A stretch of DNA of 64,000 nucleotides from Spirodela intermedia (Eukaryota > Streptophyta > Magnoliopsida > Alismatales > Araceae). The notes under the pieces are model-generated. The model was given only the letters and a program-made list of their open reading frames with translations, did no database searches and was not told where the DNA came from. Every line of letters begins with the position of its first letter. Within the stretch, counting starts at the first letter, position 1. Where the stretch lies: contig LR746264.1 of the NCBI GenBank assembly GCA_902729315.2, positions 3,823,878-3,887,877 on the forward strand, in the 5' to 3' direction. Of this stretch, positions 26,167-37,794 are shown piece by piece. The translations under genes and the position numbers were made by a program.

Positions 26167-26538
26167 ATGGCCAGTCCCCGAGCTCCGCAACCGTCGGCGC
26201 CGCCGCGGCTTCCCCTCCTCTTCCTCCTCCTCTTCCTCCTCTCGCCGGCGGCGCCGCCCGCCAGAGCGCACCCCCGTTACGACCACCATCACCACCTCCA
26301 CAACGAGGACCACCATCACAGCCACCACGGGGACTACGACTTCGAGGAGGTCGACGACGAGGACTGCGTCCTCGCTAGGGGCGTCCGGCTCGCCGCCGAC
26401 TACGTCCCCGGCGTGGTCGCCGTCGACGGGCGTGCCGACGAGTGGGCCGACGTCGCCGGAACCACACTCCCCATGCTGCCGGCGCTCGAGCCCGACGACG
26501 TTGACGAGGTCTACCCCGAAGGGAAGTTGACTCTCAAG
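26167..26538 (+). CDS. Upstream (alternative or duplicated) first coding exon of the haem-domain membrane protein
   Basis: Open from ATG 26167 to a candidate donor CTCAAG|GTGCCG after 26538 (124 codons, phase 0); read-through meets a stop at 26575. It encodes a strong signal peptide (Leu-rich, residues about 14-33), a histidine-rich segment (11 His in about 23 residues, roughly residues 35-57), then a block PGVVAVDGRADEWADV...LPMLPALEPDD. That block is clearly paralogous to the downstream first exon at 27528 (PGVVTVDGRGDEWAEA...LLPALDFD). Both end in phase 0 at the same place in the domain, so this exon could splice straight to the shared exon 2 at 28348 and give an alternative 396-residue protein. 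Alternatively it is the surviving first exon of a broken tandem duplicate, since no second copies of exons 2-8 were found between the two. Confidence 0.7.
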
Positions 26539-26960
26539 GTGCCGCTGACCGCGCTCCCTTTTACGTTGAAATCCTAAAACTTATTCACATTGGCTTATTT
26601 ACACCACAAACTTTTCCTAACCAAAAGGAAGACTCCCAAGGTGCTGCTGCTTATCGCGCTTCTTTTTGCGTTTAGCCCCTCAACTTACTCACAGTTTCTC
26701 ATCTACTCTATACAAACTTTTCCTAATCTCAAGGAAGATTAGACTCAAGGTGCTGCTGACTGCTCTTCCTTTTACGTTTAACCCCTCCAACTTTCTCACA
26801 TTTTCTCACATACACCATACAAACTTTTCCTAATCAAAAGGAAGATACTCTCAAGGTGCTGCTGCCCGCGCTCAGTTTTGCGTTTAACTCCAACTTTCTC
26901 ACGTTTTCTTATTTATGCCACATAAAACTTCTGTTATTAGCCCACATGGACCGGTTTACT
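26531..26960 (+). repeat. Minisatellite of about 105 bp, four copies, spanning the splice donor of the upstream exon
   Basis: A unit containing C(T/C)CAAG|GTGC(C/T)GCTG, then GCGTTTA-like text, then ACAAACTTTTCCTAA and AAAAGGAAG, recurs with the CAAG|GT junction at 26538, 26640, 26749 and 26854 (spacings 102, 109 and 105 bp). The last unit decays after about 26930. The first unit begins inside the coding exon, so the exon end and its donor have been copied three more times into the intron. Confidence 0.85.
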
Positions 26961-27527
26961 GACCGGTGTTGATTCGCACGATCAGGTTTAAGTAGTTAAG
27001 TTTTGGGCCGAATCCGCATGAAATTGGGCCCAACTAAGCCGGTCGGATGCTCACGGGAGCAAGGTAGGATCGTTACTGTTGCGCTTTCCTTGCGGTGCTA
27101 GTCGAACAACAGGCTATGGCCTCATGGTATGGTGCCGTATAACTAGCATCACGAGGAGGGGCATGTTAAATGTGACAACCGATAACCGACAAGCGGTGGT
27201 TTGGGATACTAGTGGGGCCCAGCTTCCTTGGCAGAATCGTGACGTCACAGTGAAGAAATTTAAAACTAGGATTAAGTAAATACGCCTGATCTTTCAACTA
27301 ATTAGGAAACTATCCAGTGAAGTTCCAGATGAGAATGGGAGTAATATGGTCATTTCGTAGTGGGCCAAAAGATTCCGCTCTCTCTCATCAGTCCGAAGGC
27401 ACCTTCCTCTTCCTCGGGTCGTCGTCTTCAGCAATGACTACTTCCTCTTCTCAAGGCCGAATCCTCCATCAGCTCCCCGTCTCCCGCTTCATTCCTCGTT
27501 CCCTTCGGGTCCTCTCCCACTCTAGCC
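26961..27527 (+). promoter_or_regulatory. Probable promoter/5' leader before the second first exon
   Basis: This non-coding DNA separates the two first exons. It contains the palindrome TGACGTCA at 27240-27247, about 280 bp before the ATG at 27528, plus several GGCCC-type motifs (GGGCCC near 27027, GGGGCCC near 27214). An internal promoter here would let the two signal-peptide exons be used independently; that is inference. Confidence 0.4.
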
Positions 27528-30500
27528 ATGTCTCGCAGCCTTCTCCCTTCGCTCGCGCTCCTTCTCCTGGTATCATCAATGGTGCCGATCTCAGAAGCGC
27601 ACGAGGGCCACGACAGGGAGGGTCCGTTAGGGGATGGATGCAGCTCGAGCGAAGATGCTCGTGTGGTGGCAGAGTTTCGGCCCGGCGTCGTCACGGTCGA
27701 CGGTCGCGGGGACGAGTGGGCTGAAGCTGACGGGTTCGAATTTTCCCTGCTCCCAGCTCTCGACTTTGATCGGGATAAGGAATTTTCTGGCGGTAAGATG
27801 GCCGTCAAGGTATGGCAGTTATTTTCTTCTATATGGAATGAGCTTAACTTAGGATTCCCTTCAATCGAGGAAACTTAGGTGCATATGATCTGAAGCTAAT
27901 TATTTTCTCTTGTGAAATTCCGTCTCCAAGACCTACAGAGGATATGTTAGGTCGTCAAGCTGTTGACAGTTGTGTGATGTTCCAAGAAGATTCTTTTGAG
28001 CATTAGCCATTCTGTATTATGCTATTAACAACAATACGCATCTAAATGCATCAGAAATCTAGATCAGGAAGGCTGTCGTGCCATCCTAAGTTCATCCCAT
28101 TCCCTTAGATATCCCAATGTAGCAAATACTGAACTACCGAATTCCCAGCATCAATATCCATTGTGTTCAATGTCACATAAAGACAAAATTATTTGGCAAT
28201 ACCGTGCTCCGAATGGAAACCAATAATTCTCTCGATATTATTACCAGGCTCAGGATAAGATTAATGTGTAATGTGTTCTAAAATTTTCCAAAATTTTGTG
28301 TTTAAAACATTTAAATTGTGATATTTTCTCAATTAACTTTTTCACAGGCTTTGCATGACGGAAACAATGCATATTTCTTGCTAAGAGTTGAAGGCGATTA
28401 TGTATACACAAAAGGGTAAGTTCTTTTGGTTTTGTCTTGATGACTATCTGTTCAGGATTGTTTTTATTTAATGTTTTAATGAATATTTGAATTTTTCTTT
28501 ATAAGATAAGGAAAGAAAAAATGATATTACGTAAATGATTTTGGAAAAATGATTTTTTATGGAACATCAATGATTTACCTCTGTTTTTTATCAATTTATT
28601 ATTTATTATAAAATATTTTTTTTGTATTTAAATCGTTTACCATGCGAAGTTCACTTATTTTTCTTTTTATTTACTTCAAAAATATTTTGGAAAACATTGA
28701 TATGATTGATTATTACTTGTTTGCATCTTGAAGAGCTTGTCTGCACTTTTTTAATCGTCCGATATCACCTGTACAAAAATGGGGTCTTTTTCCTGGTGTG
28801 CATATGTTGACCTTTCCAGCCTTTTGAAAATATTGTTCATACTTGTCAACTCTAAGTCATCAAATGGTGCTTTATAATTTTGCTTCCTTTATCATAAACT
28901 CATACTGCTCTTCAATTTTTGGTCTTATCTGGAAAAGCAGTGACGGTTATAAATGTCCTTCTGTTGCACTTATGTTCCAAATTGGCGAAAATGCGACATA
29001 CAGTAGTGTAAGCCAGTGAATACCTTGGCCTTCATGTTCGTAGTTTCAACTTTGTTCACTCTATGGTAACTCAAAGGTTTTCCTGCACAATGTCGTTTTC
29101 TTAGATGGGAGGATGCCGAAAGTTTGGAACTGAATGCAACAGCAGAAGCTGTCAAGGCCATGAGGTGGACATTATGCACTTTTCAATTGGAAATGCTATT
29201 CCTGGGCGGTTGTATGGCAGCAATCCAATTGACAACCAAGAGGCAACTGGAGATGATAGGTGACCTATTTGTTTTTGCTTTACATGTCAGCAACAAATTT
29301 ATTAATCTAACTTTTCCTTGTATCATTTTTTATTAATTGTGTAGGTTTGGCAATTTGGTTGATCTCTATGCCTGGAATCCTCACTGCCAATTCCTTGATG
29401 GAAAGGGGCCACTAGGTAATCTATGGTCTCAAATGGCCAGTTGCTTCTCATCGAAATGAATAATTATTGCCTTGATTCAAATAACTGTTGCCTAAACCGT
29501 TTGTGTCATTTTGAACTTGTTTAGGTAAAACAATAAGATTTTTAATTTGATAACTACGACCTCTTTGTATAGTTGGAGAACACGATGATTATTTCTTTAT
29601 TCCCGGTCCTCAACCCAAATTGAACGGATGATATTTAATTATCTTATATTTTCTATTCGTTATTCGGCCATATGTTCATCTGTAGCGCATCCCATCTTGA
29701 AAATATTGCTAACTTAATTTCTTGTTTCGAATATGTTATCTGCCCAGATTGGGTAGGTCTAGTTTAGTTGACATTGAATTTGCAATAGGATCTAAGGGAA
29801 ATTCCAATCTGTCACTCTTTGATAAGATTTTTAACTATTTCTTTGTTTGGATGGTGGTGTGGGGTGGGCTGTTTTCTGTATCATTAAGGTCAAAACAGCA
29901 TCTGCATTGCATCTTCTATTGTTTTTATTTTTTACCTTGGGTTAAATAATGAGAGATTTGTCATCCCATTTGATCCGAATTACAGTCAAACATCTAAACA
30001 TGCCAATGACTCTTACTTTAGTTTGAGAAATAGCCAAATTGATCATGCCAACTGGAATGTCTCAGACAGTTTCCTGATATCTGGTACTTTTATGGTTATT
30101 CTTAATTTCTTGTAGTGCCAGTTATTAGTTGACTACTTTATTATGGTGTCTGCTGGTCTAGATTAAAAGTAGACCACTTATATCTCTAAAACTAATTCTG
30201 AAATCAATATGATTTATAACGGTCAATTGAGTTAATTGATAAGGACTGGGTTTCCGAAATTTCAGATTCAAACATGGTTACACAATATGACATTTGCTGT
30301 ATCTTGCTGATGGGCCATTTTCTTGTCTTATATCATATACAGCAGAGCTGGTAATCTTCTGCTTGCTTGTGTCTCAAGCATTAACGTTGGTTGGGAAAAT
30401 GTTTCCTTTGGAAGGGGACCACATAGTTAACTGCGAAATATCACTGGTCTTTAGCCATATTTCTAGAGGTTATAAAAATCATGCAATTAGGTAGAGCGAG

Positions 30501-33500
30501 ATGTTTTGGGTTTTTTGATTTCAGACTTCAAAGCCAACGTCCACAGTGCAATGTTGAATGTTTAATAATGGTGGCTGTGGTTGATGAAATTGCCTTCTTT
30601 TTTACGTCGTAGCTTATTTTCGTAAGAATTCAGTGAGATTGTGAGTGCTGATTTTCCATATTTGACCGAAACATATCCGAATATTTTCTTGAAGAGGCAT
30701 GATAAACAAAAAAAATTGGTAGAACAAGAAGAATATCATCGCTTGGAAAAAGGAGGTAGGATACAGTTCCTTGAATGATAGACTGATTGACGTATCCAGT
30801 GGATTATCTCTGGGAGATTATGGGATTATGGGAAGCAAGATTAACCTTCATTGACAGGACTCGGGATTCCACTCATCTAGGAGGAATACACTGTATGCAC
30901 TTCGTACGTATGACTGAAAAGTATCTCTATTCTCATGAACATTTAACAATAACAATCAGATTGAGGCAGAAGAGCCGAGGATTGAAAAATGGATATCTTA
31001 AACGTGATTACTATTCCTAGGAACACATTATCAGGTTGGCAAGTAGAAAGAATGATCCTATTGAGGCTACTGGTGATCATCGGGTTGAATTAGTAGGCCT
31101 AAGTATTTCACATAGCATTCACACATTCAAGGAGCTAAGGAAACGTGATATCTTTGAATATTTTGGGGTTGCATGCATTATCCTTTTGCACGCTTTTTGG
31201 TGACCATAGCAGGGTTTCTCCTTCATTGAGAGAACAATTTAGACATTTGTTAATATCATATGATACCCTTTTATTCTTTTCCATTAGTAGTTCTTATGTT
31301 GTACTATCCACTTTCGCAAAGAGAAACAAAGAAAAGGAGGCAAGGAAATGACTACTTGTAGGACCTACCAAGTAGATGCTGTGAGGCCTCTTAGAAGCAC
31401 GGAGAGAAACAACTCAATGATTCCACATCGTTCAGTCCGTTGATTCCATTGACAACTGTACAAGTTGGGTTATAGTGTCTCCAGTTCCACGAACTCATTG
31501 CTTTGGTTGTGTTCTTGCCAAAGCAGAAGTCTAGGGTTCTTAGTTAGATGATGATAATTTGAAGAGAATGAAGTTCTGACTGGTATTAATATTTGCATAT
31601 TTTCTGGGAAATGAGATACTCACTCCTCTCTTAATCCTAGGATTAATTTGACAGTCTTTCGTTTCGTAAATGTAAGAAAAAATGGAATGATACGTTTAGT
31701 GTGAGCCTGTGTTTGTGTTGAAGTTTTCTTCGGTTTCTTCTATATAATGACTAATATTGCATGCCTTCTTCCTTTGAAAGTTTATTTATTTTCTTCATTT
31801 GATCAACATGAATCATTTTTATGAGGTGTCTGCTTTACATAGTGGTTCTCTAATGGCATCTAATGGCATTCGATCGCTATACCATGTCAAGGATCCCTTT
31901 GATTTTCAGTTACGTTCTAATGCCCTTGTTATTTCCAATTCATTTTTTTCATTGCAAAGTAATGTACGTAGAGTTTTTGGTCTCCCATTGTTGGGGTATT
32001 ACCTTCGATGGTACTTATTAACTCAATGTGGCTTTTTTCTTAGGAAATGATTCTAGTGCACAGAATGATTGGCAAGGGGCTTGGTGGCACAGCTCCTTAA
32101 CATCACATTCAGGTACACCCACGTCTTACGTTTGTTCTGTTTTTCATGTGTTTGTTGATGCTTGATGAAGGGCTGGAACTCCTGAGAAGGGAGATGAGGT
32201 CTCTTTTGACTGGTCCTCTCCCACATTCACACGCACCCCACTTGACTCTCCTTAATTGGAACCGCTAGAAACCATCCGCACAAACGAAGATATGCCTCTA
32301 TTACATGCACCTGTGTATCTTATAACAATAGTAAAAGAGGGAGAGAAAAATCATAAGAGGGCACGCATAACTGGATCTCGTAGGGAGGAAATCCTTCCTG
32401 GTTCATATTAGGCATTAAGAGCTGATAGATGGATCTGGAAAGAGTAGACTCTTCTCCACTCTCTACTTCAAGCAGCAGGTACATGTCGCCCATGTTCAGT
32501 GTATTTTTGCTGGCTTGATGGGATTGGTTCTGAGACCAGCTCAAAGCATCAGGCACTTGGTCAAACACCTGAGGGTATTCTCTTGCTCAGTATCTCCCTA
32601 GATAAGTCTTTGTCAATCTTTTTTTGTTTTAGGTAATTATCAAACAAGGCCAAAAACTCCAGGGTTTATAGCAGGAATTTTCTTTTTTCTATTCTCGTAC
32701 ATTTTCGTTGTCCACATCAGCTGGCTTAGCATGTAGATTGGAAAATTCAGAAGAGAAAGAAGTCATTGGATTCTAATCATGGATGACATTAGAAAGATAG
32801 ATGACGTACTAACCATCCACTACTGTGTCAAGTTTCCCAATCCGATTATTGAACTTGATGTGAACAAATTTGAGGTAATGATTTTGATATCCTGGGCTAA
32901 TTGGAATTGAAACACTGTCTATCGCGAGGGATTTTGATATGTGTAATTTTGCATGTTGAACGATCTGTAAACCACAGATGGGCATTAGGCCAAGTTTCTT
33001 ACATGATATTTAATTTAGTTCGTCGCCATCTCCATGAAGGAAGATGGTTTCCTTTGGCATTTGTAATTTTGTGGGAGCTCTTCTGTGTGTAGCCCTAATG
33101 ATGCCCATCTATCTACCCTTCTTATTCCTTTTGTGATAGGAGCTTAGGTGGTGTTAGAAATTTGGATATGTATACTTTATAGCTATTTTCCAATCTTCCT
33201 CAAGTCCTCCTGCACTGCCAGGTTTCGTTGAGAAAGACAGCCCGTACTCCTCAGATGGCCAAAAAGGCACCTACTATTTTGAATTCTCAAGGCCTCTGAG
33301 AACAGTGGACAGGCTCCAACAGGTACTTCTGTGCACCTCCTTCTTAGACAAGAAATCCACAAATGGGCTTCCCATAAAGAAACTCGCTGAGGCATTGTCT
33401 ATTTTTGGAATCCAGGATGTGCAGTTCACAATTGGCCAGTCAACGAAGATGGCCGTCGCCTTCTGGTACCCATCCGAGGGGAAGGCATGGGGTAAGTCTG

Positions 33501-33703
33501 ATCACTACTCGGTGAGCTGCGACTGGATGCCCATGGAGTTTGTATCCGCTTCTAGTATCTATGCGACCTCAAGAGGCGCTTGGGATGCTACCAGTGCCTT
33601 CTCCTTGATCCTCTCAGTGGTGGCATTCTGTATCTCCATCTATGTTGCATACTGGCTTTCCATGGCCAAGTCTGTCCCCTTCACTCCCATTGACAGGCTT
33701 TGA
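27528..33703 (+). CDS. Membrane-anchored protein with ethylbenzene-dehydrogenase/cytochrome c-552-type haem-binding domain, 366 aa
   Basis: Exons 27528-27809, 28348-28415, 28941-29007, 29105-29259, 29345-29415, 32044-32112, 33222-33322, 33416-33703 (1101 bp, all phases match). Residues 1-24 form a signal peptide, followed by a short HEGHD motif. A beta-rich luminal/extracytoplasmic domain covers about 45-325, with conserved blocks VALMFQIGENATYS, GHEVDIMHFSIGNAIPGRLY, DLYAWNPHCQFLDG, NDWQGAWWHSS, GTYYFEFSRPL and DVQFTIGQSTKMAVAFWYP. One C-terminal membrane helix lies at about 333-352 (FSLILSVVAFCISIYVAYWL), with a short cytosolic tail. Plant homologues are annotated with the EB_dh haem-binding domain (PF09459); their function is, to my knowledge, uncharacterised, so redox or haem binding is inference. 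Conserved Cys residues (GGC, TEC, SRSC) suggest disulphides. Intron 5 is the longest (2.6 kb). The last intron is 93 nt and open in frame. Confidence 0.86.
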
Positions 33704-36700
33704 GAAGCGGGGTTCTTCCGAGCAGCTCTCCTGTACAACAGAATACATCATTGTGTGATGGTACGAGGACCATGAACCTTATTTTAATTACTATGGTTGT
33801 CCGAACATTGATTAAATCTTCAGACTTCCAGATGTCTTATGTTGCCCAATTTGTTCTTTATTTTATAACATAGCTCATCCATGTTCCATCTTTGGAAAGC
33901 AGGTGCGGTTGCTTCTTTATCTGTCACATCAGTGATCACTTCTGATTAAGTGGAATGCTTATGAAACCTCTTGTTTCAGGGTACGGGAAAGTTTCATGTT
34001 TATTTATTTTTAACTCGTGGGAAGGCTCCACATGCTTCCATTGGTGAGAATGCTTGGTGGAACTTCTTTAAGGTAGTTTGCTGTTGAATCAAGTAAAACT
34101 CCGAGGTTGGCTTGTGAAGGCAAGTCTAGCGTTGAGTGAATTATTATTCATGTATTGTGTCAATGTGTGCTTGCATGATAACTGATTGACTTCTTCATAA
34201 GCCATTCACCCCACTCAGTTGTGTGAATCACTAAGTAGACTTTAGTTGATCTCAAAGCTCCATATGTAGAGTTATTGGAGGAATCTTGGGTGAAGGCTAC
34301 TCATCCAATCGATTGCTAATGTGCAGGTTGATGACAATGTTTATTGGGAAACTATAATGCTTAAGTGAAAGATGTTTGTATAATTAAATCACGATGGTGG
34401 TATTGATTAGGGACGTTTTTCCTTTATGCTGAAATTATGAATATACTATTTTATGCTTTGGAGGCTGGCTAGCTTTTAGAAAGGATCATGCATGTGTGAG
34501 GGCTTGGGAAATTTTTGCATGATTTAAACTGAAAGAGACCACAAGTTCATATCTTCTCTTAAACAACTATGAGTCCTTCAATTTGAACCTGAATTGATGG
34601 GAGATGTTCGTGTAAGGTTTAGTCATGATTTTTGATCGTTAATAATATTTGGCATCAGCCATACAGAGATTGAAGAACTAGAGAAAAATCAGTTGCATTG
34701 AAAACTTTATTGAATACAAGCATTGCATTTCTTTTGAGAAACATCAAACAATTTTTCAAAAGGAGTCCATTTTGTCACCCAAAGGAATTTAATTTTTTTA
34801 AAAAGAAATAATGTTTGCTTGTTTATATTCAATTACCAAGAAAACATGTTCAGAAGTTTATTGATGCTTGTTTTCTTAATATAATGCTTGAAAAATATAT
34901 TTTAACAACAAAAAGGACTAGATATAATGATTTAAATAATATCTTTATGAGCAATTTATATTTTTATCTTTATGTGATTACTTGTTAATATCAAAAATCT
35001 TATAAGCCAACAATCCCAACCTTTGTCAAATAAAGCAAACGTTCTCTAGATACAAAAAAAAATAATATGCATCTTGCAAATTTTGAAAATTAGTTCACAC
35101 ATTTTTAGTCACTTAGTATCATGTGACCACAACCATGCTTACTTACTCTACCTATTTATTATAAGGAGGAATATTGATAGAGAGTTTGACAGACCATTGA
35201 AATATGATTGTTAATACCAAGATTTTGATGCACAGGAAATTGTGAAATAATAGAAAATTAGGCCTTGAATCCACAAGGCACGATATTTAAAATGGACAAG
35301 AACGAAAAATGAGTCATGAATCCACAAGGCACTAATTTCCCTAATATTTGAATCCACAAGGATTGATTTGAATAATCCATAAATGTAGAAAGATTAAAAA
35401 AAACATCCTAAAGTCCACAAGGGTTGCTTGGATATACGAGCTATCTAAAATCTCACAAAGTAGACGAAATGTTATAATGTTCTTCTCTAGGGCTAGAACA
35501 TGTTAGCCTTAAATGGAGCAAAGATCAGTTGTAACTCCTAAAAATATGGATCTGTATGAAAACAAATTAAACATTACTTAATAGTAAGAGATTACTAAAA
35601 TTGAAAATTCGCATGCTTTTATCATGTTTTATTTGGGCTTAATCTTATTTTTGGGCCTCTCTATCTTTGTACCCCATGTTTCATATTTTTAGTGCACCTA
35701 CATCAAATTCTTTTCCATTATTTGATTTTGAAGTTCTTGTCGAGTTGAAAAGGTTAAACTATTTTGGTGATGTGGAAGGACAATTTAGTAAATTCACATA
35801 GAGCAAAGTTATGAAATTATTTCCAAAAATCTGAGTATAAATCAGTTATTGATAATCATCTTATTAAAAAATCATAATATCTGATATATCATGAATCTTA
35901 TCACTTTATCAATTGACATGTTTATATATGAACAAGATGACCTTTTACTGAAAATATTGAAGTTATAAAGAAAATATGGGCATGCACTTATCATTGAAAA
36001 GCTGAAGAAAAACATATGTGTGTGTAGTTCTTCTGTGGTTATTTTTCAAAAGTAATCCAAGAAAGCGCACAGACGTGGCCTACTTGAGCATATCCTAATT
36101 AAGCCCAAGAGAATGATTAAGTAATGTGAGACTTGTTGGTCCCTAGATAGGTAGTTGGATGAATCAAGAGGAGGGGGGCAGTATAAGTTGATTTTTGCTT
36201 TCATAAATATATCTAATAGTTAGGTATGAGATAAAGTTAGAACACTTGGGGATGCAATATTTAATGGTGATTTGGCCAAACCCCTTAACCTATTTCTGTT
36301 TCCAAGTCCATCTCTCGTTTACTATTCTACCTTCTAGAATACACCTAAATTAAGGAGATGATGAGCTCCTTATATCACTAGACTCGGTGAGGTTGTTATC
36401 ACCTAACCTATAACTCTAGAACTTGATAGTCCTAAGCCTACCTCATTGTAGGCACACCACAAGTCCCTCAATGAGTCCATGGTTTAACTCAAATCATAAT
36501 ATCAATAGAGGATTAACTAAAGATAAAGTTAGCACCACCTTCATGAAATGATTGGGGGATGAAGAGTTAGTAGAGGAACACTTAAAATTTTTCTTCATCT
36601 ACACGACTCTCTTGATTTGATCTTGGCCTTATTCTTGAGTTTTTGAGACGTTGGAAGGAAGGGGTGGAGAATAGAGAGATTTTGAAGCAATCACCATCAT

Positions 36701-37440
36701 CTGAAATGTTGATTTGTATCCTATTGTCCTAAGTTGGGCAAAATGGGCTGTGCTACCCTTTTTAAATACTCACTAAAAGGCCTATTCGGTATTGAGCCAT
36801 TACTGCTATGGTAACCTTAAGTGGCTTGTTTCTCACTTAGGGCCAAATTGATTTCTCTTTGGGTGGACCTTGATTCCCTTGCCCCATTTTGGGCTGCGTT
36901 CAGTGGGATCCAACTTAAGTGTATAACGGGATGAACCTGAAAAGATAACAGATGGATAATCTTTGAAACATCATATTAAATCCAAAATTAATATTTTCAC
37001 GATCTATTAAGTGCATGTCGTTTAATTTCCTCAAAGAATATCTTAATAAAAAAATGTCAATTCTCATTTCAACAAATTTAGACAAAATAAATATTCCTCT
37101 TATTATCTATAATGAATCAAACTTCAATCATAAATTCATATCCTATATCATCAATTTCATGATTTAGGATTAGTAGTGATTTTACCTAAATTTCTTTCTA
37201 AATAATCAACATATTATTGAGTTCTCCAAAATTGTTGTCTCAAAGGTTCAGCTTGGAAAGAATTATTGAGGCCCAACACATGCCATAGTGTATGGTGACA
37301 AGGTGTAATGTTGTAGGTGTCATTAACATTTGATTTGTTACATTATAGCACTTGTTGTGTGCTTATCACATGTGGTTATGGCCTATAGAAACTTAATTTC
37401 TTGCAGGCTGATGTAGACTTGTGAAATCTAGGAGAGTGGA
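33704..37440. other. Gene-poor intergenic DNA
   Basis: The first few hundred bases are the probable 3' UTR of the haem-domain gene. Beyond that, to 37440, the DNA is AT-rich with no supported gene. It contains a locally repeated motif around TGAATCCACAAGG (35266-35422) and a G-rich tract (AGGAGGGGGGCAG, about 36170) of the sort seen in degraded LTR elements, but no paired terminal repeats were found. Confidence 0.5.
35266..35422 (+). repeat. Four spaced copies of a TGAATCCACAAGG-like motif
   Basis: TGAATCCACAAGGCA occurs at 35266, TGAATCCACAAGGCAC at 35317, TGAATCCACAAGG at 35349, and a variant AAGTCCACAAGG at 35411. Spacings are irregular (51, 32 and about 62 bp) and the sequence between copies is not conserved. 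Confidence 0.8.
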
Positions 37441-37455
37441 TGTAGGCCTATGTGG

Positions 37456-37647
37456 TCAAACTACTAAAAAGTCATTTGTTTTGTCCAAATCAAGATCATC
37501 TCCGACTAAAGTTACAGTATAGTTAAAAATTACAATATGATCTACATAAACATAAATGAGGGGCTCAATAATTAATTTACAATGATAATTGATAAGAATA
37601 GATTCATCAGTCCTGTTTACTCCTATCTTCGTCATCCAAGGGAACAA
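37456..37647 (-). mobile_element. Possible copia reverse transcriptase scrap
   Basis: A 63-codon minus-strand open frame contains PLIYVYVDHIVI followed by VGDD. This resembles the YVDD active-site neighbourhood of copia reverse transcriptase with the second Asp-Asp pair altered (VDH in place of VDD). The similarity is short, and the fragment is on the opposite strand from the adjacent gag relic, so it may be coincidence or a rearranged remnant. Confidence 0.35.
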
Positions 37648-37794
37648 AACTTTTTATGAGCCATCCCTACTTTGAGATTTCACAAATTTAGAATAGAGAC
37701 TATATCTAGGACCTTCGAAAATTAGATTTTCGAGGGTCCATTGAATAATTGACCACTTTGGAATGGATCTTATTATACATAATGGAAAGCAAGA

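Noticed and set aside
35266-35422. CRISPR-like array of short repeats with unique spacers
   Set aside because: Only four imperfect 12-15 bp motifs with irregular spacing in a plant nuclear genome, without cas genes; not CRISPR.
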